DNA of 64,000 bases from Occultella gossypii (GTDB lineage: Bacteria; Actinomycetota; Actinomycetes; Actinomycetales; Beutenbergiaceae). The stretch is taken from the NCBI RefSeq assembly GCF_019947135.1, contig NZ_JAGSHT010000008.1, positions 1 through 64,000 on the forward strand, read 5' to 3'. The number at the start of each line of letters is the position of its first letter. Position 1 is the stretch's first letter. The position numbers and the translations under genes are program-made. Shown piece by piece: positions 52,120 through 60,351 of this stretch. Below the pieces are notes generated by a model that did no database searches, was not told where the DNA came from, and saw nothing but the letters and a program-made list of their open reading frames with translations.

Positions 52120-52725
52120 TCAGGCGAGTTCGCCGAGGAACTGCTCCGCGGACATGGGCTTGGAGAACATCGGGTAGTCGTAGGCGAGCGCGTTCTCGTG
52201 CTCGGGCACGGACGTGGCCGCCGCGCAGTCGTTCAGCGTGATGACCTGGTACCCGTTCTCGTAGCCGCTGCGCATGGTCGACTCGACACAGCAGTTCGTC
52301 AGGAATCCGCCGAGCACGATCGTGGAGATGCCCTTGCTGCGCAGGATGAAGTCGAGGTTCGTGCTGGCGAACGTGTCCAGTCCGCGCTTGCCCTCGATGA
52401 CGATGTCCCCTGGCTGCGGTTCCAGGTCGTCGACGATCGCCGCGCCCCAGGTGTCCTTGACGAACGCCTGCCCATCCACGACGCCCTTGAGGATCCCGTA
52501 GGGGTGCCGGCTGATCTCGTTGTAGCCCGCGGCGAACGTGATCGGGGCGTGCATCACGGTCACTCCGGCGTCCCGTGCCGCGGCCACGACCCGCTTGGTC
52601 TTCTCCAGCATGTCCGTGGCGGACATCACCTCGGCGACGGCGTCGTGCAGGGCGCCGCCCGGGGACGTGAAGTCGTTCTGGTACTCGATCAGGACGACGG
52701 CGGTGGTGCTCGGGTCGATAGCCAT
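52120..52725 (-). CDS. isochorismatase-family cysteine hydrolase
   Basis: 201 residues with the catalytic triad Asp18 (IEYQNDF), Lys113 (EGKRG) and Cys146 (TNCCVEST). The cis-peptide region is LGGFLTNCC. Family members hydrolyse amides such as nicotinamide, biuret or N-carbamoyl compounds, or isochorismate; nothing nearby fixes the substrate. Confidence 0.87.
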   Translation of the reverse strand: MAIDPSTTAVVLIEYQNDFTSPGGALHDAVAEVMSATDMLEKTKRVVAAARDAGVTVMHAPITFAAGYNEISRHPYGILKGVVDGQAFVKDTWGAAIVDDLEPQPGDIVIEGKRGLDTFASTNLDFILRSKGISTIVLGGFLTNCCVESTMRSGYENGYQVITLNDCAAATSVPEHENALAYDYPMFSKPMSAEQFLGELA

Positions 52726-52811
52726 GGCTTCGCGCTCCTGGAGAGGGTGGGCCGGCGCCCGGCGCGCCGGTGACGGGACCTAGCCTAGACACGCAGCCGC
52801 ACGCGGACCCG

Positions 52812-53117
52812 CTATCCCTCGCGCAGGGTGACCGGGAACAGCTCGGTCCGCTCGACCACGCGCTCCCGCTCGGCGGCCAGGGCCGTGCGGCGCGGGTCCG
52901 CGAGGTAGCCGTCGAGGTCGGCCTGGCTGCCGAACCGGTAGACCTGCACCTCATGGGGCTGACCGCCCGCGCCGCCGGCGACGGCCCGGTGGACGATCTG
53001 CGCGCCGTGGTCGACGAGCAGCGCGAGCACCGTGTCCTCGTAGGCGGACAGGTCCGCCTCGTTCCCGGGCCGCGCCCAGAGCAGGCAGCACAGGGTCAGT
53101 GGACCGTCCGAGCTCAT
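52812..53117 (-). CDS. small ferredoxin-like-fold protein, DUF1330/ABM-like
   Basis: The 101-residue protein (start ATG 53117) has the pattern LTLCCLLWARPGNEADLSAYED and EVQVYRFGSQADLDGYLAD, typical of dimeric alpha-beta barrels. Function unknown. It follows the MerR-VOC gene by 54 bases on the same strand. Confidence 0.65.
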   Translation of the reverse strand: MSSDGPLTLCCLLWARPGNEADLSAYEDTVLALLVDHGAQIVHRAVAGGAGGQPHEVQVYRFGSQADLDGYLADPRRTALAAERERVVERTELFPVTLREG

Positions 53118-53171
53118 GGGTGTGGATTCTGGCAGCCCCCGGCGGGGCACACAAGGACCGCGGATCCAGCC

Positions 53172-54008
53172 TCAGGATCCGAGCGGGGTCCAGAAGGACC
53201 ATGGTTCGCCCTCAGGTCCGAGCGCCCCGTACTCGCGGACGCCGTAGGGCTGGTCCGTGGGCTCGAACGTGATCGTCCCACCACGGGCGACGACGCCCTC
53301 GTGGTGGGCGTCCACGTCCTGCACGGTGACCACGAGCATGCCCGTCGCGGCCCCGAGCGCCGCGGGTGAGGCGAGCCGCCACCGGGGCGCGACCGGGTGC
53401 AGCATGACGAGCCCGTCTACCGTCCGGACCTCCGCCTGGACGACCGCCCCGTGCGCGTCCCGGCGTACCGGTCCGGGTTCGAGCCCGAACACCCGCACGA
53501 GGTGCTCGTGGGCCCGCTCGAGATCGTCGTAGACGAGGACGGCGATCCGGCGCAGGGGTTCGGTCCGGGCGACGGCGGTGTCCTCGAGCACCGCGAGCAG
53601 CCGGCGGCAGACGTCGACGTCAGCTCCGCCGTCGCGCTCGTGCGCCATCGCGCCGGCCGCCGGCGCCTGTGCGGCGCGGACACCGGAGAGCCGGTGCAGC
53701 ATCCGCTCGGTGCGCAGCACCTGGTCCTCAAGTGCCGCGAGGTGCCCACGCAGCGCGTCGTCGAGGGTCCAGGACGGGTCATCGAGGGCGCGGGCGATCT
53801 CGTCGAGATGTGTGCCGAACCGGCGCAGCACGCTGATGCGGTAGAGCCGTTCGACCTGCTCGCGCCGGTAGATCCGGTGCCCGGCGGGCGTGCGTTCGGG
53901 GCGCAGCAGGCCGACGTCGTCGTAGTGGTGCAGCGTGCGGACCGTGAGCCCGGAGAGTTCGGCGAGCTCACCCACCCGCCAGCCGTCCGGCGGGCCGCCC
54001 CCGGCCAC
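53172..54008 (-). CDS. MerR-type regulator fused to a VOC domain
   Basis: Residues 10-80 are a MerR winged helix (RVGELAELSGLTVRTLHHYD, GLLRPERTPAGHRIYRR), followed by a dimerisation helix to about 115. Residues 150-278 form a glyoxalase/bleomycin-resistance-like VOC domain (RIAVLVYDDLERAHEHLVRVF, GTITFEPTDQPYGVREYGALGPEG), probably the ligand-binding part. Starts at GTG 54008, three bases after the stop of a separate VOC protein, so both are co-expressed. The ligand is unknown. Confidence 0.8.
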   Translation of the reverse strand: MAGGGPPDGWRVGELAELSGLTVRTLHHYDDVGLLRPERTPAGHRIYRREQVERLYRISVLRRFGTHLDEIARALDDPSWTLDDALRGHLAALEDQVLRTERMLHRLSGVRAAQAPAAGAMAHERDGGADVDVCRRLLAVLEDTAVARTEPLRRIAVLVYDDLERAHEHLVRVFGLEPGPVRRDAHGAVVQAEVRTVDGLVMLHPVAPRWRLASPAALGAATGMLVVTVQDVDAHHEGVVARGGTITFEPTDQPYGVREYGALGPEGEPWSFWTPLGS

Positions 54009-54011
54009 GGG

Positions 54012-54392
54012 TCAGCCCTTCGAGGAGTGCAGCGCCCACCGGTGCCCGAACGGGTCCACCAGCCAGCCGCGGCGCTCGTCGCCGGAGTCGCTCGGCTCAC
54101 GGTCCACGGTCGCTCCGGCCGCCACGGCGGTGGCGTAGGCCGTGTCGACATCGTCGACGCCCAGCACGATCGCCGCCGTGCTGTGCCCCAGGGTCGCAGG
54201 GGCGTACGCGCCGTAGTCGTGGTACTCGTCGGAGAGGTAGAACACGTCGTCCCCGATGGCGAGGGTCACATGACCGATCTTCCCCTCGTCGTCGAAGCGC
54301 TCCCCCGTCTCCCGCGCCCCGAACGCGGCGGCGTAGAAGGCCACGGCGGCGGCGCCGTCGTGCACGGTCAGGTATGGGATCAGACGGGTCAT
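54012..54392 (-). CDS. VOC-family protein (PhnB/glyoxalase-like)
   Basis: The 126-residue protein has the two beta-alpha-beta-beta-beta units of the family (LIPYLTVHDGAAAVAFYAAAF, GWLVDPFGHRWALHSS). Possible metal-dependent isomerase or resistance protein. Operon with the MerR-VOC fusion, which may sense the same compound. Confidence 0.8.
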   Translation of the reverse strand: MTRLIPYLTVHDGAAAVAFYAAAFGARETGERFDDEGKIGHVTLAIGDDVFYLSDEYHDYGAYAPATLGHSTAAIVLGVDDVDTAYATAVAAGATVDREPSDSGDERRGWLVDPFGHRWALHSSKG

Positions 54393-54499
54393 CTCGGTCT
54401 CCTTCGTCCGATGCGAGGGGCGACCTCGCTGGTGTGACGACGGTAGGCCCTCACGTCACGTGAGGTGCAAGCCCTCGGCGACATCTCGGCCGGCGTGAC

Positions 54500-54512
54500 T
54501 ACGATCACTGCC
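54500..54512 (+). promoter_or_regulatory. -10 box of a leaderless promoter
   Basis: TACGAT at 54500-54505 is followed by seven bases and the ATG of the nitronate monooxygenase gene. No Shine-Dalgarno sequence is present. Confidence 0.45.
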
Positions 54513-55592
54513 ATGACGTCGTGGCCGGACACCCGGATCCTGGACATGTTCGGGATCTCCGCACCGATCGTGCTGGCACCCATGGCGGGGCCGGTCCTGG
54601 CCGACCTGACCGTCGCCGTCGCGCAGGCCGGGGCCTTGGGTTCGCTGCCGTGCGCACTGCTGCCCGCGGACCGCGTCCGCGCCGAGCTCGCGACGATCCG
54701 CTCGCGCACCAACGCGGCGATCAACCTCAACTTCTTCTGCCACACCACGCCCGAGCCGGACCCGGTGGCGGACCTCGCGTGGCGGGTCCGGCTGGCGCCG
54801 TACTACGTCGAGGCCGGTCTGGACCCGTCCGTCACGCCGGCGGCTTCGAACCGGAACCCGTTCGACGGCGCAGCGTGCGAGATCATCGAGGAGTTCCGTC
54901 CCGAGGCGGTCAGCTTCCATTTCGGGCTCCCCGAGCCGGCGCTCCTTGAGCGCGTCCGTGCCACCGGCACCAAGGTGCTCGGGTGCGCCACCACGGTGGC
55001 CGAGGCGCGTTGGCTCGCCGACCGCGGCGCCGACGTGATCATCGCGCAGGGCGCGGAGGCCGGCGGGCACCGCGGCATGTTCCTGTCCACGGACGTGGGC
55101 ACCCAGGTCGGCACGTTCGCGCTCGTGCCACAGGTGGTCGATGCCGTCGACGTTCCGGTGATCGCAGCCGGCGGCATCGGCGACCCGCGCGCCATCGTGG
55201 CCGCCCTCGCGCTCGGCGCCGCGGCTGTGCAGATCGGCACGGCGTACCTCTACACGCCCGAGGCGAGCATCGCCGTCGGGCACCGAAAGGCCCTGCTGGA
55301 GCAGAACGCGGACGACGCGACGGCGCTCACGAACGTGTTCACCGGCCGCCCCGCACGCGGCATCGTGAACCGGGCCATGCGCGAACTCGGGCCGATGAGC
55401 GAGGCGACGCCGCCGTTCCCGCGGGCCGGCGGGGCGCTCGCGCCGTTGCGGGCGGCGACGGAGCCGGCCGGATCCACCGATTTCATGTCGCTGTGGTCGG
55501 GGCAGGCGGGAGCGCTCAGCGCCAGGTACGCGGGCCTGGGGGCCGCCGAGCTCACCCGCACGCTGGCGCGAGAGGCCCTCGCGCGGCTCTGA
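54513..55592 (+). CDS. nitronate monooxygenase (2-nitropropane dioxygenase family)
   Basis: FMN-dependent TIM-barrel enzyme of 359 residues that oxidises alkyl nitronates. Motifs: PIVLAPMAGPVLADLTVAVAQAG, EAVSFHFGLP, GADVIIAQGAEAGGHRG with the catalytic histidine, PVIAAGGIGDPRAI and AAAVQIGTAYLYTPE. Start ATG 54513, probably leaderless. Class I members detoxify propionate 3-nitronate. Confidence 0.87.
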   Translation: MTSWPDTRILDMFGISAPIVLAPMAGPVLADLTVAVAQAGALGSLPCALLPADRVRAELATIRSRTNAAINLNFFCHTTPEPDPVADLAWRVRLAPYYVEAGLDPSVTPAASNRNPFDGAACEIIEEFRPEAVSFHFGLPEPALLERVRATGTKVLGCATTVAEARWLADRGADVIIAQGAEAGGHRGMFLSTDVGTQVGTFALVPQVVDAVDVPVIAAGGIGDPRAIVAALALGAAAVQIGTAYLYTPEASIAVGHRKALLEQNADDATALTNVFTGRPARGIVNRAMRELGPMSEATPPFPRAGGALAPLRAATEPAGSTDFMSLWSGQAGALSARYAGLGAAELTRTLAREALARL

Positions 55593-55701
55593 TCGGCGGC
55601 CGAGGCCCGATCCGGCCCCTGCTGATCGAGAGATGCCCGGTGCCCGGACGTCTGCCCGAACGGCACTTGCCGCGCTCGGTGCGCGAACGGGAACCTCGGA
55701 C

Positions 55702-56829
55702 ATGACCGAGGATCGGCTCCGCCGCCACCCCCATCGTCGCGGCGACGACGGCGGAACGGATCCTCAGGATCCGCTCGGCCTCACCCCCGGCCACGCGGCG
55801 ATCCTGCGTGACCAGCACGATGCCGGCAATCGGGCGGTGGCGGCACTCCTGAGGTCGTCGACTCCCGTCGCGAGCGTCGCCGACCCGGTCGCGCAACGCC
55901 AGAGCGCGTTCGTCCAACGCGACGTGCGCACCTCCTACCAGGCACGAGCGCTACGGAACCTCCGCACCGCCCAGGACGGGCCCACGACCTATCTCCGCAT
56001 GCGACGACTCGTGGCTCCTGACCCCCAGGCGCTCGCGGGACTCGCCGACGCCGATGCGCTCATTCGGGCAGAAGTCGACCAGTTGCGCGCCCGCCACACG
56101 ATCGCCTACGGCAACCCGGCGCTCGACGCTGCCGAGGGCCGCACGCGACTGGGGCTGATCGAACGCAGGGACCCGCAAGCGCTCGCCGGGCTGGTAAGTG
56201 CCGACAACGCGCTCCAGGAGCGTCCGGAGGACGCGGTCGAGCACGAATGGGGCCTCGGCATCGCACGGACGGGCACCGGCGAGGCGATCTTTGTGATCGG
56301 CGATGCCACCGGCGTCACCTGGGACGCAGCAGTGCGCGCGTGTCTGACCCCGGTGGCCCACTCCCACCCCTACTTCGAGGCAGGACCGGCGCGAAACCGG
56401 CGCGGGGGCGTCTCGACCGCGACCAAGGAGATCGCCGACCACCAGTTCGGCGACCAGAGGGTCACGGGCGCCGTCCTATGGTCCGACCTGGCCGGCCGGG
56501 TGGAGACCGCCGAGATGCAGAAGATCTTCCCGTCCGCCTCGGACGTGGCATTCGCCGCGGACAACGGCATCAAGCGTCACGAGGTCTTCACTCCCTACCT
56601 CGTCCTGGATCATCCGGCGGGGCGAGCGATCACCAATCCGTTCTTCACCGCCGGCCTCCGCTTCCGAGATGCTCCACGGCTCAGCTTCGAGATCCAGGAT
56701 GCCTCTCGGATCAGCCCTGGGGGGTCTGACTACCGCTGCCACCTCGTGGTGCGCGGGGGCGCAGCAGTGTTCGCACAGATGGACATCCGGACGCAGGGCG
56801 CCGGTCAGTTCGGCGCCCTCGTGTGGTAG
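55702..56829 (+). CDS. effector-like protein with AGN motif and possible JAMM site
   Basis: No clear homologue. The N-terminal 75 residues are disordered and contain QHDAGNRAVAALL, the short motif seen before the core of DUF4157/contractile-injection-associated actinobacterial proteins, and VAQRQSAFVQRD. A helical section with two DPQALAGL repeats follows. Residues 180-310 show a beta pattern with AHSHP (His220, His222) and FPSASD (Ser278, Asp281), which fits the H-x-H...S-x-x-D of JAMM/JAB metalloproteases, though the spacer is long (about 55 residues). No injection-system genes are nearby. Start may be 55702 or 55633. Confidence 0.55.
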   Translation: MTEDRLRRHPHRRGDDGGTDPQDPLGLTPGHAAILRDQHDAGNRAVAALLRSSTPVASVADPVAQRQSAFVQRDVRTSYQARALRNLRTAQDGPTTYLRMRRLVAPDPQALAGLADADALIRAEVDQLRARHTIAYGNPALDAAEGRTRLGLIERRDPQALAGLVSADNALQERPEDAVEHEWGLGIARTGTGEAIFVIGDATGVTWDAAVRACLTPVAHSHPYFEAGPARNRRGGVSTATKEIADHQFGDQRVTGAVLWSDLAGRVETAEMQKIFPSASDVAFAADNGIKRHEVFTPYLVLDHPAGRAITNPFFTAGLRFRDAPRLSFEIQDASRISPGGSDYRCHLVVRGGAAVFAQMDIRTQGAGQFGALVW

Positions 56830-56840
56830 CGCCGAGGGGC

Positions 56841-57383
56841 CTACCCGGCGCCCGGCATCGGCGCACCGTGGGGCACGCCGGCCGCCACGTACTCCTCGTA
56901 CAGTTCGCGCCACCGAGGCGTCGGCTCGGCGCTGGGCGCCGTGCCGGCACCAGTGCGGAGGCGTTCGGTGAGCCCGTCGAGGCAGACGTGCCAACCCGCG
57001 GCGGTCCGCGCCGCGCCCGGGACGTAGTCCTCGGGCATCAGGTCGATGAACGTGAGGCGACAGCCCGTCTGCCCGTGCGGCTCGAGCACCAGGCGGATCT
57101 CCTCGGCCTCCCAGCTGAACCGGAGTGTGGTCGGCGGCTCCACCTGCAGCACGGTGCCGCCGGCGGTGCCCTCGACCTCCGGGTGGTCATCGTCGAAGAC
57201 GAACCGCAGTGCGGCGCCGACGCTCAGCAGGTCGCCCTCGATCCGGCACGGGAACCACGCTGCCAGTCCTTCGGGCGTGGTCACTGCGTTCCACACCCGG
57301 TCGATGGGGTGGGCGAGGTCGCGCACGAATCGCAGGGCGGCCTGCCCGTCGATCTGCTCGTAGGTTCCGCGTTCGCTGGTCAT
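56841..57383 (-). CDS. SRPBCC/AHSA1-domain protein
   Basis: 180-residue helix-grip protein (ALRFVRDLAHPIDRVWNAVTTPEGLAAWFP, split here by position 17-46; GCRLTFIDLMPE). Its ATG overlaps the stop of an ArsR-type regulator gene (ATGA), a very common actinobacterial pair. Ligand unknown. Confidence 0.83.
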   Translation of the reverse strand: MTSERGTYEQIDGQAALRFVRDLAHPIDRVWNAVTTPEGLAAWFPCRIEGDLLSVGAALRFVFDDDHPEVEGTAGGTVLQVEPPTTLRFSWEAEEIRLVLEPHGQTGCRLTFIDLMPEDYVPGAARTAAGWHVCLDGLTERLRTGAGTAPSAEPTPRWRELYEEYVAAGVPHGAPMPGAG

Positions 57384-57754
57384 CCGGGGCCCTTCCGTCG
57401 GTTGCTCTCGGTCCTGTGTTCGGGTGCGGTCGGAACCCGGTCGGGCGCCTCCGCCTGTGCGTCGAGGTGGTCCTGAAGGGCATCGAGGCTCGTGTTCCAG
57501 AACGCGCGGAACGGGCCGAGCCAGTCCTCGAGCTCGCGCAGCGGCTCCGGCTCCAGGCGGTAGTGCCGCCGGGCGCCCTCCGGCCGCGCCGAGACCAGAC
57601 CCGCCTCCTTCAGCACCCGCAGGTGCTTGGAGACGCCCGGCTGGCTGAGCCCGAGCTCGTCCACAAGCTCAGTCACGGTGTGCGGGCGGACCCGCAGGAG
57701 CTCGAGCACAGCTCGCCTGTTCGGATCACCCACCGCCGCCCACATCGACATCAT
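57380..57754 (-). CDS. ArsR-family transcriptional regulator
   Basis: 124-residue winged-helix protein: DPNRRAVLELLRVRPHTVTE, LGLSQPGVSKHLRVLKEAGL, RRHYRLEPEPL. No metal-binding cysteine motif, so it is the SRPBCC-associated type. Three in-frame ATG codons lie at the start; 57754 is used here. An AT-rich stretch at 57764-57783 just upstream may be its promoter and operator. Confidence 0.87.
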   Translation of the reverse strand: MMSMWAAVGDPNRRAVLELLRVRPHTVTELVDELGLSQPGVSKHLRVLKEAGLVSARPEGARRHYRLEPEPLRELEDWLGPFRAFWNTSLDALQDHLDAQAEAPDRVPTAPEHRTESNRRKGPG

Positions 57755-57935
57755 CTCGTGAACATACCTGTCTGGTTATATGCCTGTCCAGTCATGTCCC
57801 GTCGGCGCGCGCCTGCCCCTCGCCTGTTCCCGCTCGCACCTGCTTTCCCCTACCGATCCCGATCCCGGCCACCCCCCGACCCCCGGACCTGTCCCGACCA
57901 GGGCACCGGACGGGAAGTGGCCAGCAGGCCGGCCC

Positions 57936-58006
57936 CGGGTTTCGTTCCCCTGACGCAAGGTGCGGGTCACGCACAAAGGACCGACACTTCGGGTCAGGGG
58001 AACCCG
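57936..58006. other. multi-hairpin structured element upstream of the CMD gene
   Basis: TTCCCCTGAC (57945-57954) pairs with GTCAGGGGAA (57993-58002). Inside are two smaller hairpins, GTGCG-GGTCA-CGCAC (57960-57974) and CCGA-CACT-TCGG (57981-57992), so the whole can fold as a three-way junction. It lies in a 309-base gene-free stretch, about 60 bases before a carboxymuconolactone decarboxylase-like gene. Could be an RNA regulatory element or a DNA cruciform. The rest of the gap (57755-57935) is C-rich with nothing recognisable. Confidence 0.35.
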
Positions 58007-58063
58007 AGGGCACCGGGCGCCGGCTCCAGGTGCGCAGACGATGACGCGGCGGGACGATTGGCC

Positions 58064-58654
58064 ATGTTCATCAACACGACCCCGGAGAGCGCGGCGGAAG
58101 GTGCACTCGCCGAGTGGTACCAGTCCCAGCGGAGCAGTTGGGGTTTCGTGCCCGACTACGCCGGCTGCTTCTCGACCCGGCCGGACGTGGCGGCCGCTTG
58201 GGCCAATCTCAACCTGACGATCCGCGGTGGCATGGACCGGCGCCTGTTCGAGCTCGTGACCATCGCCGCCGCGCGCGCCCGGCGCTCGACCTACTGCACG
58301 GTGGCCCACAGCCTGTTCCTACGGGACGTCTGCGGCGACGGCGGCACGGTCGAGGCACTCGGCCTGGCCCCGGACGGGCAGACCCTCTCGGACCGCGACG
58401 CCGCCGTCTTCGCGTTCGCGGCGAAGGTCGCGCGGGACGCGTCCACGATAGAGGCCGACGACGTCGATGCGGTCCGGGGCGTCGGGCTCACGGACGCCGA
58501 GATCGCGGACGTCGTGCTCGCCGTGGGGGCGCGAATGTTCTTCACGACCGTGCTCGACGGCCTCGGCGCCCACCTCGACCCGCAGACGGCGGCGAAGTTC
58601 GGGCCCGAGGCACTCGAGGCGATGGTGGTCGGCCGGCCGATCGGTGGCGGATGA
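58064..58654 (+). CDS. carboxymuconolactone decarboxylase/AhpD-like protein
   Basis: 196-residue all-helical protein with two CMD-like repeats. The active-site helix reads STYCTVAHSLFL with Cys78 and His82; the usual CxxC partner cysteine is missing (Ser75), so the alkylhydroperoxidase mechanism would have to differ. Start ATG 58064; the longer open frame upstream overlaps the structured gap. ATGA overlap with the acetyltransferase gene. Confidence 0.8.
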   Translation: MFINTTPESAAEGALAEWYQSQRSSWGFVPDYAGCFSTRPDVAAAWANLNLTIRGGMDRRLFELVTIAAARARRSTYCTVAHSLFLRDVCGDGGTVEALGLAPDGQTLSDRDAAVFAFAAKVARDASTIEADDVDAVRGVGLTDAEIADVVLAVGARMFFTTVLDGLGAHLDPQTAAKFGPEALEAMVVGRPIGGG

Positions 58655-59250
58655 ACGGCGGACGCGCGGACATGATCGAGGTACACCCGGCAACGGCCCA
58701 ACGTTTCGACGATGTCGTCACGATCCTCGCGCCGAAGGACCCGGACGCCCCGGTGTGCTGGTGTTTGAGTTACCGGCTGCCGAATCGGGAGAACCGGAGT
58801 CTCGCCGGACGTGACCGGGCAGCTCGACTGCGCAGGTACGCCGAGGAGGGCACCCCGCCGGGGGTGGTTGCCTACGTCGACGGTGAGGCCGCGGGCTGGT
58901 GCTCGGTCAGCCCGCGGGCGAGCCATCACCGCCTCACTCACTCACGCACGATCCCGACAGTGGATGACGTCCCCGTGTGGAGCGTCATCTGTTTCGTGAT
59001 CCGGCCACAGTTCCGACGTCACGGGCTGGCCGCCCATCTGCTCGAAGGCGCCGTCGCCTACGCTGCCAGCCGGGCGGCTCCGGCGCTCGAGGCGTACCCG
59101 ATCGACCCGGAGGGCGCGCGGATCAGCTCGACCTTCGCCTACGTCGGCACGACCGGGCTGTTCGAGGCCGCCGGGTTCGAGCGCGTCGCCCGGACCACCT
59201 CGACCTCGGGCGGGTTGACGCGATGGCTCATGCGCCGGGATCTGACGTAG
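58651..59250 (+). CDS. GNAT-family acetyltransferase
   Basis: 199 residues with the GNAT acetyl-CoA motif in VWSVICFVIRPQFRRHGLAAHLL and a C-terminal FEAAGFERVART. A CWCLSY stretch near residue 38 is typical of one uncharacterised GNAT branch. ATG 58651 overlaps the upstream stop; ATG 58672 is an alternative. Substrate unknown. Confidence 0.8.
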   Translation: MNGGRADMIEVHPATAQRFDDVVTILAPKDPDAPVCWCLSYRLPNRENRSLAGRDRAARLRRYAEEGTPPGVVAYVDGEAAGWCSVSPRASHHRLTHSRTIPTVDDVPVWSVICFVIRPQFRRHGLAAHLLEGAVAYAASRAAPALEAYPIDPEGARISSTFAYVGTTGLFEAAGFERVARTTSTSGGLTRWLMRRDLT

Positions 59251-59326
59251 CTGGCACCCGGGGGGCTGGTCGCGGGTAGGAGATGAGGTCGCCGGTCGGG
59301 GTGACAGGAGCCCGACATCGTGTCAC

Positions 59327-59380
59327 CGCGACGAGGAAGAAAGGCCAGAACGGCTGGCGCCGTCTAGCCTTCCTCTTCGT
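59327..59380 (-). terminator. imperfect hairpin after tRNA-Pro
   Basis: ACGAAGAGGAAGGC on the minus strand pairs imperfectly with GCCTTTCTTCCTCGT about 20 bases on, directly after the tRNA 3' end. The second arm is pyrimidine-rich, so it can act as terminator. Confidence 0.45.
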
Positions 59381-59454
59381 CGGGGTGACAGGATTTGAAC
59401 CTGCGACCCTTGCGTCCCAAACGCAATGCGCTACCAAGCTGCGCCACACCCCGC
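59381..59454 (-). tRNA. tRNA-Pro (anticodon TGG)
   Basis: The minus strand folds as a complete 74-base cloverleaf: acceptor CGGGGTG with CACCCCG, D-arm GCGC with GCGC, anticodon stem TTGCG/CGCAA with loop TTTGGGA, T-arm with TTCAAAT, discriminator A. The CCA end is not encoded. Confidence 0.95.
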
Positions 59455-59520
59455 TGATGGTCCGAGTCTAGCGATGACCGAGCACCCCTGAAGACCCAGT
59501 ATCCTTATGGGCGAGTCATT

Positions 59521-59594
59521 GCGGGTGTAGCTCAATGGTAGAGCCTCTGCCTTCCAAGCAGATGGTGCCGGTTCGATCCCGGTCACCCGCTCCA
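59521..59594 (+). tRNA. tRNA-Gly (anticodon TCC), CCA encoded
   Basis: Cloverleaf from GCGGGTG to CACCCGC: D-arm GCTC/GAGC, anticodon stem TCTGC/GCAGA with loop CTTCCAA, T-loop TTCGATC, discriminator T at 59591, then CCA at 59592-59594. Divergent from tRNA-Pro. Confidence 0.95.
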
Positions 59595-59600
59595 GAACCC

Positions 59601-59635
59601 CGAACGCCCGGGCCGCCTCGCGGCCCGGGCGTTCG
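59601..59635 (+). terminator. terminator of tRNA-Gly
   Basis: A perfect 16-bp GC-rich stem (59601-59616 with 59620-59635) around CTC, six bases after the tRNA CCA end. Confidence 0.8.
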
Positions 59636-59716
59636 TACTTGCACACGCCCTACGGGGCCGCCGCCCGGCCATGGACGCCGGGCTCCGCCGTCGGGCAGGC
59701 ACGAACGCAGACACGA

Positions 59717-59752
59717 CGATGGCCGCCCCCCACGAGGAGGGAGCGGCCATCG
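59717..59752 (-). terminator. terminator of rpmF
   Basis: CGATGGCCGC at 59717-59726 pairs with GCGGCCATCG at 59743-59752; the loop contains further C/G pairs. It lies 19 bases past the rpmF stop on the minus strand. Confidence 0.65.
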
Positions 59753-59770
59753 CCAGGCTGCGCTGGTGGA

Positions 59771-59941
59771 TCAGTCGTCGGCGTCGACCAGGCCACGCTC
59801 GACGGCGCGGGCCAGGCGCCGCGGCACCTTGACCTCGCGCCCGCCGGCGCGGACAGGTACGAGGTCCGCCGCCGTCATCTTCCACTGTGAGCGACGCGCA
59901 CGCGTGTTGCTGCGCGACATCTTCCGCTTCGGAACTGCCAT
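59771..59941 (-). CDS. rpmF: 50S ribosomal protein L32, zinc-free form
   Basis: 56 residues: [20 protein letters not shown] at the start, then [20 protein letters not shown] and [10 protein letters not shown]. No cysteines, so it is the zinc-independent form. Follows rpmE2 by 108 bases and is part of the same set of zinc-free paralogues. Confidence 0.93.
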   Translation of the reverse strand: MAVPKRKMSRSNTRARRSQWKMTAADLVPVRAGGREVKVPRRLARAVERGLVDADD

Positions 59942-60049
59942 GGCTCTACCTCCCCTTCCGTCCTCGATGGAGCATCGTCGTGAAACTGCCTCACGCCGAT
60001 GCGTGATGCATAGACCGTCGGCGACCCGAGATGGGTCCCGCCGGAGAAA

Positions 60050-60307
60050 TCAGGCCTGGTCGCCGGACTTCGCGTAGCGGCGACGGAACTTCTCGACGCG
60101 GCCGGCGGTGTCCATGATCTTCTGCTTGCCCGTGTAGAACGGGTGCGAGGCCGCGGAGATGTCGACGTCGACCACCGGGTAGGTGTTGCCGTCCTCCCAC
60201 TCGACCGTGGTGTCCGACGTCAGGGTCGACTTCGTCAGGATCGAGAAGTTCGCCGAGATGTCCCGGAACACGATCGGGTGGTAATCCGGGTGGATGTCGT
60301 TCTTCAT
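60050..60307 (-). CDS. rpmE2: 50S ribosomal protein L31 type B
   Basis: 85 residues with [20 protein letters not shown] and [20 protein letters not shown]. It lacks the CxxC pair of the zinc-containing L31, as expected for type B. Between rpsN and rpmF; such alternative proteins replace zinc-binding versions when zinc is scarce. Confidence 0.96.
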   Translation of the reverse strand: MKNDIHPDYHPIVFRDISANFSILTKSTLTSDTTVEWEDGNTYPVVDVDISAASHPFYTGKQKIMDTAGRVEKFRRRYAKSGDQA

Positions 60308-60351
60308 GTCTGCTTCCTACCTAGTTCGCTGCATGGGGGGTTGTGCGGTGA

